A DNA stretch of 64,000 nt. It comes from Areca catechu. Its lineage: Eukaryota; Streptophyta; Magnoliopsida; Arecales; Arecaceae. This document shows positions 11,186-24,280 of this stretch, piece by piece. The stretch lies in assembly GCA_021397845.1 (NCBI GenBank), contig CM038052.1:34828449-34892448 (forward strand), read 5' to 3'. Every line of letters starts with the position of its first letter. Within the stretch, counting starts at the first letter, position 1. The notes beneath the pieces are model-generated. The model was not told the DNA's origin and searched no databases. It saw nothing but the letters and a program-made list of their open reading frames with translations. The translations under genes and the position numbers were made by a program.

Positions 11186-13125
11186 TGTGTCATATCCTAA
11201 ATCCAGTATCTAGGTTAGCCACGTGACATGTCCACGTGAATCTTAGAGTTCATGTAAGGCCTATTGAATATATTAGAATTTCAATAAAATTTAAATTTAT
11301 TCAAATGACAAGGATTAAAAACATCAACTAAAAAGGTCTATATGAGTAAATATTAATTTATTCAATTATAATTATTTAAATGTTCTGTGGTATTAAAAAT
11401 TGAACTAACTAATACTAGATTCATAAAAATCATTGTATATTTATACTAATATAATAAATAATTTTAAAATAATAAATACTGTTTAAAAATACATATCATG
11501 TATCCTGGATAGCTTTAATATCAATAAAGCATGTATTAATTATACATTTTCTCAAAAAGATGGATCACTACATGCTAACAAGTAAAATTCTTTACTTAGC
11601 ATTGTTTCATATACCTTATCCTCCAATTTTCTTATCATAGTTTTCATGTTTTATTAATTTTTTCTTTTTGACTTTAGACTAACCAAGATCATGCCCTTAG
11701 TTCGTGACTAAATCAAACTCTCATGCGTAATTTTATATAGGTTATTCTAGACAAGGTCCTAGAGATTATTCTATGTATAATTCTGTAGAGGCTATCCTAT
11801 GCATAAACTCGTAAAGGCTATGAGGTTATTATACGTTTAAGTTTATAGAGATTATCTCAGGCATCAGCACCTAGAGGCTATTTTATACATAAGTTTGTAG
11901 AGGCTATCCCACGTAACGAGATTAGTTCAAATTACTTTTATCTGTTTGAATGATTATATTTTACTCTTGATCAGTTGAATTACTAATTTATCAATGAATT
12001 TATAATTCTCAAACTGACTAAAGGTATATAATGTATCTTTAATAACTAATATTTACGTATAGTAAATATATATAATACTTATACCGAAAATGATAGAAGC
12101 TATATCATCTCATGCAAATTAAACCCATTATTGTAAATCTCACAATATATCAATTCGATGTGCAAATTATTAAACAAATGTTAACATTGATTAAGTATAG
12201 AGATTCTTACCTCAATTGATGACAACCGATTCACTAGTTTATGGTCTGTGTCAAAAATCTTGCTTGACCTTTTCCTATCTAATAGATTGTTCTTGTGTAG
12301 AATCAAAATTAGTACTAATACATAAAATTGAAGGTATATAGTTTATTTATCTAGAACCCTTTGTTGGAGTTTATCGGGGATCCACCTACATGTTCCTTGA
12401 TTCCACTTTCACAAATTCCTTTATCTTTAGGAGGAGAAAAAGAAAAAACTAGGGAAGAGAAACAAATAAATTAAAGAAAATATAAAATAAAAAAGAAGGA
12501 AAGAGAAGCAAGACTGGTCTCTCTCTCTTCTTCCTCCCTAGGACTAAACATTCCCTCCCCTCTTCCTCTTGCTAGGGTACAGGAAAGCTCATGTTGGTCA
12601 CCTGAAGCAGTAACTGGTGATGGCAAAAAGACAAGATGACCCTGGGTAGTAGCCCTAGCTGCCAGTGGTCGATGGATCAAGAAAATCAAAGAAGAAAATG
12701 CAAACAGGGGAGACTTTATTTTTACCCAAAACTAGTGGTTCATTGGCTCTAAATAGCTAGACAACTAAGAAAAAGAAGGTAATGGGTGATACCTCTCCAG
12801 CAAGCTTCGACAAGGCTCAAATAAGGGAAAAATCCGATGATTGCTTTGGTGAAATTCCAAGGAAATGAACTCATAATTGACAATGATTTTTTGAGAAATT
12901 TGTGATGAAAAATCCATGGAGAGGGAGATTACTGCTTATAGATGAGTTCTACGACTTCTTTAAGCCAAGCTTGTTAAGCTATCATCCGGTTTTGAAGGGA
13001 ATAAGGAAAGAAGAAGACTATGAGTTTGGAGTCTTCTTCCTCCCTTTACTCAAGTGCCAAACACAATCCTGCATGGGCCTTGGTTGTTTTAGGCTGGCCC
13101 AAGTGCCCAATACTAGGTTATTATA
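11186..13125 (-). repeat. 3' LTR of the Tekay-like element
   Basis: Aligns along its length with the split 5' LTR. Shared landmarks include CATGTAAGGCCTATTGAATA, ATGTTCTGTGGTA, GACTAAACATTCCCTCC and GGCTGGCCCAAG. The plus-strand right end is TTATTATA where the partner has TTATTACA. Length is about 1.94 kb against about 2.08 kb for the partner. Divergence is considerable, so the insertion is old. Confidence 0.8.
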
Positions 13126-13138
13126 TTCTTTCCCCCTT
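13126..13138 (-). other. Polypurine tract of the Tekay-like element
   Basis: TTCTTTCCCCCTT on the plus strand abuts the LTR end. Read on the minus strand it is a purine-rich primer for second-strand synthesis, exactly where it should lie, and it confirms the minus orientation. Confidence 0.7.
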
Positions 13139-13139
13139 A

Positions 13140-13700
13140 AAAAATCTTGTCCTCGAATTAACTTGCTTGAAGTTTTGAAGAGTTGTGGGTGATTGTCTTT
13201 TATTTTTGCTTTGAGTTCCCAAGTAGCCTCTCTTCGTCATGGTACTCCATTGTACCATCATATAAGGTATGGTCTGATGCTGCAATACTGAATCCTTCTT
13301 GTTGATAATTCATATCAGAATCTTCTCATAGGTCAATCCTCATAAAGATATAATAGCTCATATTTCAATTTAGGTTGGAATGTTGTGCCAAAGATTAATT
13401 TGGTACCAAGAGCTTTGTGAAGACTTCCTAATTTATGAAACAAATCTAATTTCTTAATATAACACAATAATAACCGAAACCCCATGTAGCCTCATGATCT
13501 CCTCTATATACTATCCTGCCAACTAGAAAGGGGTAAGACATGGGCTGATTTTGTTAATTGATCAACAATCACCCATATGGCATTCTTACCTTTAGGGGTT
13601 TTTGCAACCCAAACATCTATGGTAATATGCTCTGATTTTCACCGAGGAATAAGAAGAGACCACAATGGTATCCAAAGTCTCTGAAGCTCAACCTTGATGA
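13140..13700 (-). pseudogene. Integrase C-terminus and chromodomain-like tail, Tekay type
   Basis: Minus-strand translation in shifting frames gives the integrase core segment SEHITIDVW and IWVIVDQLTKSAHVLPL (about 13,535-13,650), then LHKALGTKL. It ends with REATWELKAKIKDNHPQLF, the typical end of a chromovirus chromodomain. Integrases insert the DNA copy, and the chromodomain tail can bias insertion towards marked chromatin. Multiple stops and frameshifts are present. Confidence 0.7.
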
Positions 13701-14099
13701 CCTCCTAATATACCAAACACTCTGCCGCATACTATGTGATATCCATTTTTTCATACCAAATCACCAGAGATTTATTCTCAAATCTCGGTACATCTTAGTG
13801 CCTTCTAGGTATACTGTATTAGCTAAATTGTGAGTCTCCTCTAGAGTCTTATTCTTTAATTTTAGAATTTTAGGAATACACAAATTATTACCAAACCTTT
13901 AAAGAACCATCCATATATACACAAAATTCAAATTGGACAATAGACTATTATTTCTCTTATTTTCTATAATTTTAAAATCTTCTTTTAAAATGACTTAATT
14001 TTTCGATCAGGATAGGCTACACCATAAGATTAACAAGTCAAACTTCAGGATTATTTAATCACATCTCAATCTCATATCTTTTCAAGTCAAATAAATGTG

Positions 14100-14560
14100 C
14101 TTTTTGTATAGTAATTAGAGCCGCTAACTCACTCCAAAATTTTATACTCAAAGCATCAATTATGACATTTGCCTTTCTTGGATGATAATTAATGATTAGG
14201 TCATAATCTTTTAGTAACTCTAGCCATCTTTTTTATCTCAAGTTTATCTCTTATTTAGTAAAATACTTCAATGCTTATAATCTATGAAAATGTTGTAGCG
14301 CCTGCCAAGTAAATAATATCTCCATATTTTTAGAGCAAACACTGCAACTAGCAACTCTGAATCATTTATAGGATAGTTCAACTCATATAACTTTAACTGT
14401 CTAAAGGCATATGCTATGTCTTTTCATTTTGCATTAGAACACAACCAAGTCATTTACAAGAGGCATCACCATAGATGGTAAAATCTCATATTCCAGATAC
14501 AACCCTTAACAATGAAGCTGACATTAAGCATTTTTTTCAGTGCTTGAAAACTTGTAATCA
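14100..14560 (-). pseudogene. RNase H remnant, Tekay type
   Basis: Minus-strand segments YTDHKSLKYFTKKEINLR, RWLELLKDYDLIINYHPRKA and NVIIDALS are hallmarks of the Ty3/gypsy RNase H region between reverse transcriptase and integrase. Stops interrupt the frame. Confidence 0.7.
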
Positions 14561-15250
14561 TCTATCCATTCAAACTTTATTAGCTTGAGTCAATGGAGAT
14601 AGAGGCTTAGCAATGCGAGAGAATTCCTTTACAAATCTTCAGCAGTATTAGCCATTCCCGAGAAGCTATGCACCTTGGAAATATTAGTGGGTCGGCTCCA
14701 CTCAATTATTACCTCTACTTTCTTTTGATCAATAGATACATCGTCCTTGGAGATAATATAGTTGAGAAAGTTGGCACTATTTAACCAAAACTCATACTTT
14801 TTATAGTTTAGCATACAGCTTCTTTTTTCTAAAGAGTTTGCAACACTATCTTTAGATATTCCTTAAGCTCTTATGGGATCTTTGAGTAGATCAAGATATC
14901 ATCAATAAATACTACCATAAATTGATCTAGGTAAGGTTTGAATACTCATTTTATGAGATCCACAGAGACTACAAGTGCATTTATTAAACCAAAGGGCATA
15001 ACTAAAAATTTATAGTGTCCATTTCTTATTCTGAAGGCTATCCTTGGCACATCCTTAGCTTTTGTCTTGTTCTTTAGCTCTTAATAGCCTCATTTAAAAT
15101 CAAAGTCCTCTATCATAACACCTCACAAATTAGGGCTAATATTTGGGACTTGATTGAAAATGACTTAAACTACCATCCTTTCGTTGTAGACTTTGATATA
15201 AATTTGTCAAATCCTCTATGATTTTTGATTAGGGTAGCACTTTACACTTG
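14560..15250 (-). pseudogene. Reverse transcriptase remnant, Tekay type
   Basis: The minus strand carries VFIDDILIYSKIP with the catalytic Asp pair encoded at 14,898-14,903. Further along are the connection segment KYEFWLNSANFLNYIISKD and VIIEWSRPTNISKVHSFSG. These are diagnostic of Ty3/gypsy reverse transcriptase. At least two frame changes and several stops are seen. Confidence 0.78.
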
Positions 15251-15259
15251 GACTAAATG

Positions 15260-16403
15260 ATCTAATATTTCAAATTTTTAGGTAGAACTAAGATAAAACT
15301 TTTGAGTCTCTTTGCCCTTACTATACCTTGTGCATACCACGTGAAGATTAAAACTTGAGCCACCTTCCATGTTTGAAGCCCTTGCATAAACTTCACCATC
15401 TTTCCAAGATTTAATAACTCTAGTTTAAGCTTAAACAAATCATGGCTTCTTTGATAATTTAATTAGACAATTTAGATCAGCTTTTTTCTTAGAAGGTTAT
15501 TTTCCACTTCTAGCAAATTAAATGACTCCAATTCAATTCTCATATAAGTAGGATCGATCATATTATTTGTCATAGGGTTACCTTCACCATAATCTCTAAC
15601 ACTAATCGATAAATACACCCTGAAATCTTGTCCTTTATATAATAAGCTCATACAACATCTTCCAAAACTATTTTTTTATTTAATTCAACAATTGTAGCTA
15701 GATTTCATAAATCTACTCATAAGCATAACTTTGACTGGAAATTTAACACACCAAATTATCTCCAATAACTATAAGAAAAATCAAGTAACCCAATCCAAGA
15801 TGGTGATTATTAAAGATTCCACCAATATATAAGTTTTATATCCTTACAATAAAATTAAATCCACCAATTGAGGATTACATGCATTCACAGCACCACAAAT
15901 ATGTTTTTCTTTATATATTGGTTCTTTTAATGATCCACGTACAAGTTTAAACCTCGAAGAATACTCTAATATTATAACTCTTTTAGGCTGCACTCTAAAC
16001 AACTCTTTTCCGATAAAGCCAAAATTTTACAAATCAACAATTAACCACAAAATTAGAAAGATCATAATAATTTGCACCCTATCAAGTTCAAGGTTCCAAA
16101 ATCTTTCCAAATAATAATTAAATAAGTATACATTGTATAATATAACCTACTAGTATAACAATATATTTCATAGTCAGCCTCTTATACTCATCTTAGGTTA
16201 ACCTCACCATTGAGATCAAGGACAAAATCATGTAGCCCTTTTTTGCTCATTATATGCCAACCCTTTGGCACATGTATTGCAATACCAATTGTATTTAATC
16301 CAAACTTTGAGTCTGTTTGTACTACTTCTATACTTCTATCATGTCCTTAATAACCACTCTGTCATACCCTAGTCACTTATGTCACAATTTCAAGTGATCA
16401 TAA
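15260..16403 (-). other. Presumed gag/protease region of the Tekay-like element, unreadable
   Basis: Its position between the primer site and reverse transcriptase implies gag and protease, but I find no zinc knuckle or protease motif on the minus strand. The region is AT-rich and probably deleted in part, since only about 1.1 kb remains. Confidence 0.4.
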
Positions 16404-16421
16404 TATAAGCTTTGATAATAT
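16404..16421 (-). other. Primer-binding site, initiator-Met tRNA type (degenerate)
   Basis: Read on the minus strand from the LTR edge, TTATCAAAGCTTA resembles the common plant retroelement primer site TGGTATCAGAGC with several changes. It lies at the expected place next to the 5' LTR. Confidence 0.5.
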
Positions 16422-17361
16422 TTTATCATGTCCCAAACCTAACATTTGGTTGGCTATGCAATATAACTACATAAACCTTAGAGCAATGCCTTAGAGCTCA
16501 TGTAACACCTATTGAATACACCCGAGTTTTGAAAAAATCTAAATTTACTCAAATAATAAATGACTAAAAATGTTAACTAAATAAATCCATCACGAGTTGT
16601 TCAATCACAATCATTCAAATGTTCTGTGGTACTAGAAATCAAACTAACAAATGGACTAACAATTTTGGTTCTTGACCTCTCACCCAACTATCCGAACTAA
16701 GCATCTTATGTCTTTGAAAAAATGTAATATAGGGTATTAGCTTTTTCATCTTAGTAAGAATTACCATACATCTATACCAATATAATAAATAATTTGATAA
16801 TAATAATAAGCAATGTCAAAATGAAAACATGCTATATAAAAATACATATCATATATTCTAAATAGCTTAAATATCAATAAAGCATGTATCAATCATACAT
16901 TTTCTCAAAAAGATGGATCATCACATGCTAACAAGTAAAACTCTTTACCTAGCCTTGTTTTCATGTGCCTTATCTTTTAATTCTCTTATCACTTTTTTAG
17001 GTTTCATCAACCCCTTTCTTTTCAACTTTGGATTAGCTAAAACTATTTCCTAGTCCAAGGATCAAAGTCTCACGTAAGTCTATGAAAGCTATCCCAAGCA
17101 TAAGCTCTTGGAGACTACTCCCTATAAAAGCTATCCCAAGCATAAGCTCTTGGAGACTACTCCCTATGAAAGCTATCCCAAGCATAAGCTCTTGGAGTCT
17201 ATCCCATGTGTAAGCCTTGTAAGCTATCCCACACAACCTTATGGAGGTTATTCTAGGTATTAGCTATTGGAGGCTATCTTATGCATAAGCTTATAGAGGT
17301 TATCCCACATGACGAGGTTAGTCCAAACCACTTTCATCTGTTTGAATGATTATGCTTTATT
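16422..17361 (-). repeat. 5' LTR of the Tekay-like element, left part
   Basis: Corresponds to 11,186-11,960 of the partner LTR and breaks off exactly where the CACTA terminus starts. The continuation resumes at 60,083. The last three bases, ATT at 17,359-17,361, are the CACTA target duplication. Confidence 0.85.
17080..17230. repeat. 42-bp tandem repeat in the Tekay-like 5' LTR
   Basis: Two nearly identical 42-bp units (17,089-17,130 and 17,131-17,172) plus a diverging third share CTATCCCAAGCATAAGCTCT. The corresponding part of the other LTR (about 11,740-11,920) has only loosely related units, so the array expanded in one LTR or was homogenised there. Confidence 0.8.
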
Positions 17362-17770
17362 CACTACAAGAAAATTAATTATTAGTAATAGCTAATTACC
17401 GTCATTAATAATAGGTTTGCTATTACTAATACTATAAGCAATGGCCAGCCGTTGTTATTAATCCGTCACATAAATCCTGGTCATAAAATATTGGTATTAG
17501 CGACAACAAAAATGGCATATCTAATAATGGGTATTAGAGATGGCTATTAGTGATGACAAATCCATTGCTAATAATATTTTCCTAATTTTTTTAAAAAATT
17601 GAAAAAATGGTTACCGATAAAATAAAGCCGTTGCTAATAAAAGCCATCACTGATAGATTTTTTCCAATGATGTTTGCTATCTTTAATATTATCGGTAATA
17701 AATTTTTATTTTTAAAAAATTAAAAAAATTCATGATAAAATATTACTGTCGCTATTGAATCTTATTTCTA
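17362..17770. repeat. CACTA left terminus and subterminal repeats
   Basis: Starts with the terminal CACTACAAGAAAA, followed by many short units resembling TATTAGTAATAGC, GGTATTAGCGAC and GGCTATTAGTGATGAC in both orientations. Such subterminal arrays bind the element's own protein in known CACTA families. The same motifs occur at the right end. Confidence 0.82.
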
Positions 17771-18036
17771 CTATATTATTACCGATGAGAAGAGTGGGAT
17801 CTTGGTTCCGTCTCCATTATCTTCCCTTGTTCTTCATCTTGTGTCCTCACTTTGTCCTATTTGACTTTGGCCTTCTTACCTGGAGGGTTATCGATAATCA
17901 TGTTATAGGCATATACTTGACACCTAAAGATAGGGGATAATAGTTGGCATGTTCTGGCTACTATAGGCATGCTCGAAGAGGAGAACCATGCCAGATAGGT
18001 GAGGTAAGGAGTAGTGGCTGACATGCATGTCCTTGC
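17771..18036. other. CACTA internal sequence left of the non-autonomous LTR element
   Basis: Unique sequence without a recognisable domain on either strand. By position it could be the continuation of the CACTA minus-strand gene beyond the retroelement insertion, but the translation is not recognisable. Confidence 0.4.
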
Positions 18037-19630
18037 TTTCACGGGGTGAGTGTTTTCTAACTCAAAAACCCATGCGGTGCCCCAACATGTCATACACCAA
18101 GGCCAACCCTCTTAAGTCCTTTCCTCGGACATACATATAAATGTGCAGCAATCCAGCCATATAGCCAAGCATGCACCTCCATGCCCTGCCTAGCAATATT
18201 GTCAAACTAAACATATGCGGTACTCTCAAGTGCCCGCAAGCAACCCGACTCTCAGGTCAACTGCAATACTTATGCACACCTCCATACCTTAACATTAGAC
18301 TCTTTCCAAGAGTGCTTCATAGCTCGGCATCTGTATGATAACTCGATAGCTTTGCCCCTCAAGCCAAGTACTACTCACTCGAGATATCTCAAATCTCTGA
18401 GTACTTTCATTCCATGACATAATCACTATGCCATTGATCCACAAGCCACCATTCTGCCCTTCAGAAATATACAAACCAAGCTCACATGACACAATCATGC
18501 AATACCTCTACTCTACATCAGACTCAAGCAAACCATCTCTAGTGTCACCTATCCGACCCGCCAAGTCGACGCACCCTGTAGGCCCACAAAGCTATGGTTG
18601 ATTGGACACATCCAAAGCTCTCCCAGGTTCTGCCATCCAAGCTCCCCACAAGCTCTTGTGCCACGATCCTGATCTTGCATACTTAACATGCCTTCTCATT
18701 AATGGCCGTACCGTCCAATAATGTTCACGGCCTGCTCACATATCACTATGCATTGCCATGGTCCTAAAGACCTACGATCATATTGTCCAACATTCTATAT
18801 CCATGGCTTGCATGCACCATGTGCACTGCAAGGATATTGGCATCCAAGTTTGCCCATCAAGTAAATATCTTCGATCAACTAAACCTGCATCCCACTGTCC
18901 TTTCCTCAGCATAACCCTTTAAGCCATCCTTGATCCTGGCCCAGCTCCAAGGCATATACCTCGATCAAAATTCTATAAACTACACTTAAACTCCATGGTC
19001 GGCCTACTCCCATGGATCCTTGCAAGACATCACCCCGTAATGCTCACGAGACTTGCCTATTGGGATAGGCCAAACTCTTGGCCGACTGGTCCTCTATCAC
19101 CTCTTCGCTCCATCATAAAGATCAAGAATATATAACGTAGCCCAGAAAATTTCTCGAGGCTCAACCTCTCGGAAATCTCCATCCCTGTATAATGTGGCCA
19201 GCTCGTTCGACTAGCATTGCCTTGAATGCCTCCATGTGAGACCATCCGGGCATGGCACCATTTTAGCCCACAACCGCACCATGGTGGACCATACCTTATG
19301 GGTCTAGGAGAGTCAGGAATATGACCAAAGCCCTGCATCCCTCCTCAAAACCAAGAGGATTCCTTAAGTCTCAACACATGTCTTAGTGAACCACTGCCAT
19401 GTCAAATGTCAAGCCTCCTCAGCCTCTTGATATCATGCCATGACTATGGCATTCCTTGGCTAACCATTGCTCCCCTCACTATCCCAACAAGGCATCCAGC
19501 TAAACTCCATCCTGTGGTTTCCAAGGTATTAAGGAGCATTGCAAATCCTGGACCATACCAACCCTTCAAAGCACTGTGCCATGTTCATATCAGCACCCTC
19601 TATGACAAGCCAATGGCTAAGTCCATGACA
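18037..19630 (-). repeat. 3' LTR of the LARD-like element
   Basis: Matches the right copy from TTTCACGGGGTGAG to CTAAGTCCATGACA. Shared landmarks include GCGGTGCCC, CAGCCATATAGCCA, TCTCCCAGGTTCTGCCATCC, CCAAGAGGATTCCTT and AGCCAATGGCTAAGT. It is uninterrupted, so it shows the empty target site of the solo LTR that sits in the other copy. Confidence 0.82.
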
Positions 19631-19648
19631 ATTCTCCCCCACTTAAAC
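19631..19648 (-). other. Polypurine tract of the LARD-like element
   Basis: ATTCTCCCCCACTTAAAC on the plus strand directly follows the LTR. On the minus strand it is a purine-rich run ending in GAAT, a common form before plant gypsy LTRs. Confidence 0.75.
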
Positions 19649-19870
19649 TATCAATGCCCTCGTTGATGTCCAAACCACTACTTGGATTATTGGTCACCAC
19701 GACCAAAGTCTGTTGTAGCCACTGCAACCATGATTCCTCGAGCCAGAGCCCCATGGCCTCGGTGTCCTTGATCCTTTCTCCACTATTGAGAATCTATTAT
19801 CCACACCATACTGACTATTCCATGGAACCCATACTTCTCATATGCTGATGTCGTCCTCTACACTAGATAT

Positions 19871-21417
19871 TGATAAGTCTATTAATTATCCCAATTTAAC
19901 TATTAAAATAAATATTAATTACTTTATATTTATTTAAAATTGATACTTTTTATTAATGTTTTGTAGAAAAGAAGCTTATAGATTGAAAGAGCTTAATTTT
20001 GGAGTCCAACAGCATCAATGATCCTTAAATCAGAGTTCAAATAGGCCCGGAATCAAATTTTGAAAGTTAATAAAGAAATTATATGAATATTATAGTAGCC
20101 GGTCCACCATGGACCGACTGCTTGGTTCATAAATGCCCGAACGATCCATCGGTAGACATTTCTACCGGTTCATGACCCTTATCCATGGACCGTAGAGCGA
20201 TTCCGGTGCCGCTACCATCACTCGTCACCGGAGGAAACACTGGAGCCATCCCCCTCATTGCCGGTAGCTATATAATGGCCAGAAAAGCCACCGACCACCT
20301 TCCGATCGTGTCCCTTTTCCCCTCCGTTTGGTCCATGCTTGTTGCCACTAACGATGTCACCCTTCACCGCCACCTGAGCCATCCCGTGATGCCGGCATGA
20401 TCACCACCAACTACCGGAGAAGCTCCCAAGGTGCCAGCATCCACCCTCTTTGATCGGCTTTCTTCTAATCCACCATTGATCCTCTTTGCCACTATTGCCC
20501 ACTATCGCCTCCTGCCACCGCCTGCCGCCTTGCACCATTAGCCATCTGATGGCGAGAAGCAAGTCCTCTGAATCTCGATGGGAGAGGGGGATCTTGAGAA
20601 TTCGGGATATGGTAGGAGTCTAAATCAGACTCTATTTGCCCGAGAAGGAAGGAGCTGCTTCAATCCATCATGCATTACATCGGATGGTTAAGAATTTCTT
20701 GTACAATATCTGGCCGATCTTGATCTCGATTGACTTTAAATTTGATCGGGAGGAAGCCCTAGACGAGCTCTATTTAAAGGACCCATGGGCTAAGAAGAAA
20801 TCATCCTAGAGAGAGCACGGTACAGGATAGAGGGCACTACTTGGATTACAGGTTGGCCTCTAAGAGTGGGATATCTTGGAGGAGAGTGCTGTCTCTGTGC
20901 CATCTTCAAGCCAACTTCATCTTCAAGATCCAAAATCAGAGAGGAAGAAGTAGAGAAGCCCAGTTCACTCTTAGAAGTACGAAGGAAGAAGGAAGCTCGT
21001 TGACCTTCTTCTTGACGAAGCTGCACCGATCTACTTCCAATCTCTATTCTAGCTTTCTTTATAATTGTTTTTAGTTTTATTCAATTACACTTTTAATTTC
21101 TTGCAGTAGGATCCTGGTTTAATTAATATTAAGTTTTTTTTATAATTTAAATTTCTTGCAAATAGATGATAAGATTTAACTAGTGGATGATCGTACCAAG
21201 TTTTCATTCTCTATTGCACTTTGATTCTTTGTTTAATTGATTTCAAACTATTTTTTTCTTTATTTTATAAAAATCAAAGATTTCAAACTATCCTATGCAC
21301 TACCTTCTTCGTGGATTCAATCGAACTCATTCTTTCTATATTTTTTACTTTTACTTAAAAGTTAGTTAATTAAACTGATAGTCACGGTATCTTAATGACA
21401 ACATCATGATCTTATCA
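19871..21417 (+). repeat. 5' LTR, Athila-like
   Basis: Begins TGATAAGTCTATTAATTATC and ends CTTATCA. It aligns with 29,287-30,862 throughout, including the TCCACCATGGACCGACTGCT and GGAGAGGGGGATCT-GAGAAT segments. Length is 1,547 bp against 1,576 bp for the partner. Confidence 0.88.
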
Positions 21418-21418
21418 A

Positions 21419-21440
21419 GTTTTTGGCACTGTTGCTAAAA
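21419..21440 (+). other. Primer-binding site, Asp-tRNA-like (degenerate)
   Basis: TTTGGCACTGTTGCTAAAA follows the LTR by a few bases. Athila elements often use a TGGCGCCGTTGCC-type site, and this fits with C-to-T and G-to-A changes of the sort expected from methylated-cytosine decay. Confidence 0.6.
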
Positions 21441-22690
21441 AAGGTACGAATGCTAGCATTTATGATCTCTTTAATTTCTTGTAAATTTAGTTTACTATTT
21501 TTTATTTTTTATAAATAAAAAAAAAAAAAAAAAAAAAGAGGAGAATAAAATTTTTATAATTTTGGTGAGATCAATCCTACCCTATATTAATTTTTTTTAG
21601 TTACTTATAATTGATTTTTACTTTTTATATTAACCATTTTTTTTTCTTTTTTATTTCCTTTGATTAGTCTCTTTTTTTAAAACCTACCTAATTTTTTAAT
21701 ATTTGTTTCCATTTTTTATTGCTTGCCTCCTTTTTCAAATTAACATAAAAGATTTTTTTTTTAGTTTCTTCCTTTTCTAAATTAACCCCCAAAAAAACTT
21801 AACCTTTTAATTAATTGCCTTAAATACTAATTTGATTTTTTATCTTAATTATAAGACCTATAGTTTTTTTATTTGCTTAACCTAATTTTAGTCTTTTTTT
21901 CTTACATCTAATTAACCAAGATTAAAATCTATTTTTTATCTCTCTTGCTTTAAATAACATAATATAAAAAGAAAATCAAAATACTGTATAACACTTAACT
22001 AAAATAGAGTAACTAACTAAATCTTAAAAGACTATTACTTGTTTGGGACATCTTCCTGTTTTGCTTAGCATATTTCCATAAAATATCTTAAGGGCATTAA
22101 CCCACAAACAACATAAGGTGGGGAGTTGATAACCCTTCCTTAGCCAACAAACCATCACTTTGCATCTTGCATTGACCCAAGCCTATTAATTAAAATCAAT
22201 TAGATGTTAGCCCCTAAGAAACTTGAGCTCAATAGGACAAGGCATCCAAAAGAGTTGGACCGAGTCAGAATTGATTGATTAACTGGTGTCTAGAAAAGGG
22301 GTTCAAGGATGATATAGTCCTAAAGAAAGGTAGTTTTTAATTAATTTTATTGATCGACCTGGCCAATTTTAATTGGTATCTAAGGAAAGCAATGGAGGGA
22401 TCCTCACCAATCTTACCCTTACTTGACCAGTTGATTAGTTAGTTTTGACTTGGAGGGCTCTAAGGTTGCCTTGGAAGTTAGAAGTTGTCTAAAATTAGGG
22501 TAACCCAGGATAGCAATCTGTTTGACAAGTATTTGAAATTTATAAAAAAATAAAAAAATAAAAAAATAAAATTAAGTCTTTTCTATCCTCTTAGATTATG
22601 GACTCGTAAGGACTTCTCCTTAGACCTCCTTCATTCTTTTCTAATCTACTTTTTTTAAAAAAACTTTTAAATTTTTTTTTGTTACATATT
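21441..22690 (+). other. Athila-like untranslated leader
   Basis: AT-rich leader without an open frame, containing a poly(A) run near 21,518-21,536. Between 22,070 and 22,470 it has an ordered series of short landmarks (ATCTTAAGGGC, AAAATCAATTAGA, CTGGTGTCTAG, CCTGGCCAATTT, CCTCACCAATCTTACCCTTA). The same series recurs in the chromodomain element at 50,297-50,640. Confidence 0.6.
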
Positions 22691-22691
22691 A

Positions 22692-24230
22692 GTGTTACAT
22701 TGGTATATGAACGATATGACATTTTTATTTTCTGACCTGGTTGAACCCAACCTTGAAATTGAACGGTTGATCCATATCAAACCAAATAATCAAATGGCTA
22801 AAATTCCTGAAGAACCACCTAGGCAGATAAAAAAGTACTTCATTTCTACTACCTACAATCCATCGACTTGTATCCATTTACTCGATATACCTGCAAGAAA
22901 CTATGAGATCAAGTCCACTACCATCCAAATTCTCCCATCTTTTTATGGGAATTCCAATGAAGACCCTTATAAGCATTTAGATGAATTTTTAGAAATTTGT
23001 TCTACGGTGAAGATCCAATATTTTACTAATATGCACTTAGATTGACCCTATTCCCTTTCTCACTTAAGGATAAAGCCAAATACTGGCTTGGCATAACAGG
23101 AAGACCAATTCGAACTTGGAATGAGATGTAGCACGAATTTCTTAAGAAATTCTATCCCATAGGTAGAACCAATACCATGAGGCGAGCTATCACTAGATTA
23201 GCTTAACTTTTAAGAGACCTAATTCATGAATCATGGAAGAGACTTAAGGAACTTCTTAGAAAATGCCTACACCATGGTCTATCTAAGTGGCAAATTGTTT
23301 AAGCATTATATAAGGATCTAGGAGACCAATATAGATAGATGGTGGATGCATCTTATGGAGGTGCATTCATGAGTAAGAGTGAGGATGAAGCCTATGCTCT
23401 ATTTGAAATTCTAAGTGAAAATTCAATCAATCATGCTTCATTATCTTTCTATGAAAGATCAATTCCTCATCAAAAGCGGGCATGAGTCTATGAAATTAAA
23501 TAGTCAAATTCTACTCCCAATATCGACTTGAACCTAATAGCCTAGAGACTATATACAGTCGACCTTCTTGCCTATAAAATAGATCAAATCCTAGCTCTCG
23601 GTCAACAGTCTCCTGCATAGTGCCCATCACCTTCTAATCATCAGGAGATTTGTTCTATCTATGCTAGCCTAGCCCATCATGTGAATGAATATCCTATAAT
23701 TGCATAATTACCACCATTCATCAAGAACAAGTCCAAGCTGCCCAAGGTTACTCCAAGCCAGTTAATGATCCATTCTCAAATACAAATAACCTAGGTTGAA
23801 GGAACCATCCCAATTTTTCTTGGAAGACTCAATGGACTCAAGCTCCGACCCAAACTTCTCATTTGCAAAACTCTTAAAACAGACCCCAATACCAAAACTA
23901 TGCCTATAATAGAGGTCAGCCTAGTCAACCTAGTCAGTCTACGCAGCCATCTTATCATAATCAGCAATCATACCAACCCCTTCAATAGATCAATCTAGTC
24001 GATGATAGGTTTAATCAACTCCAACAACTAATCATAGCTCAATAACAATCAATCGCCAGGTTAGAAGCACAAATAGGATAAATAGCTAAGTCCACCATAA
24101 GAAGGGAACCATGTCGATTACCAAGCCAACCGATAGCAAACCCTAGGAACAACCCGTCCAACCTTCAATCAAATGTCCCACATAAGAATCTCCAATTTAA
24201 GAATGCCAAAGCAATCTCTAAGCTTAGAAG
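22692..24230 (+). pseudogene. Gag remnant, Athila-like
   Basis: The first part reads FYGNSNEDPYKHLDEFLEIC (up to a stop at 23,043). A second frame then gives FSLKDKAKYWLG, TWNEM, RLKELLRKCLHHGLSKW and GGAFMSKSEDEAYALFE. These are the capsid segments of Athila-type gag, which packages the element RNA. At least five stops and one frame change interrupt it. The region after 23,490 is poorly readable and no clear zinc knuckle remains. Confidence 0.75.
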
Positions 24231-24280
24231 TGGTAGGATTCTTAGAGATCCATACCTAGACTTGGTGGGAGAGGCTAGTA

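Noticed and set aside
17857..18093. Minus-strand frame as CACTA transposase continuation
   Set aside because: It crosses the edge of the LARD-like LTR and has no resemblance to the catalytic domain.
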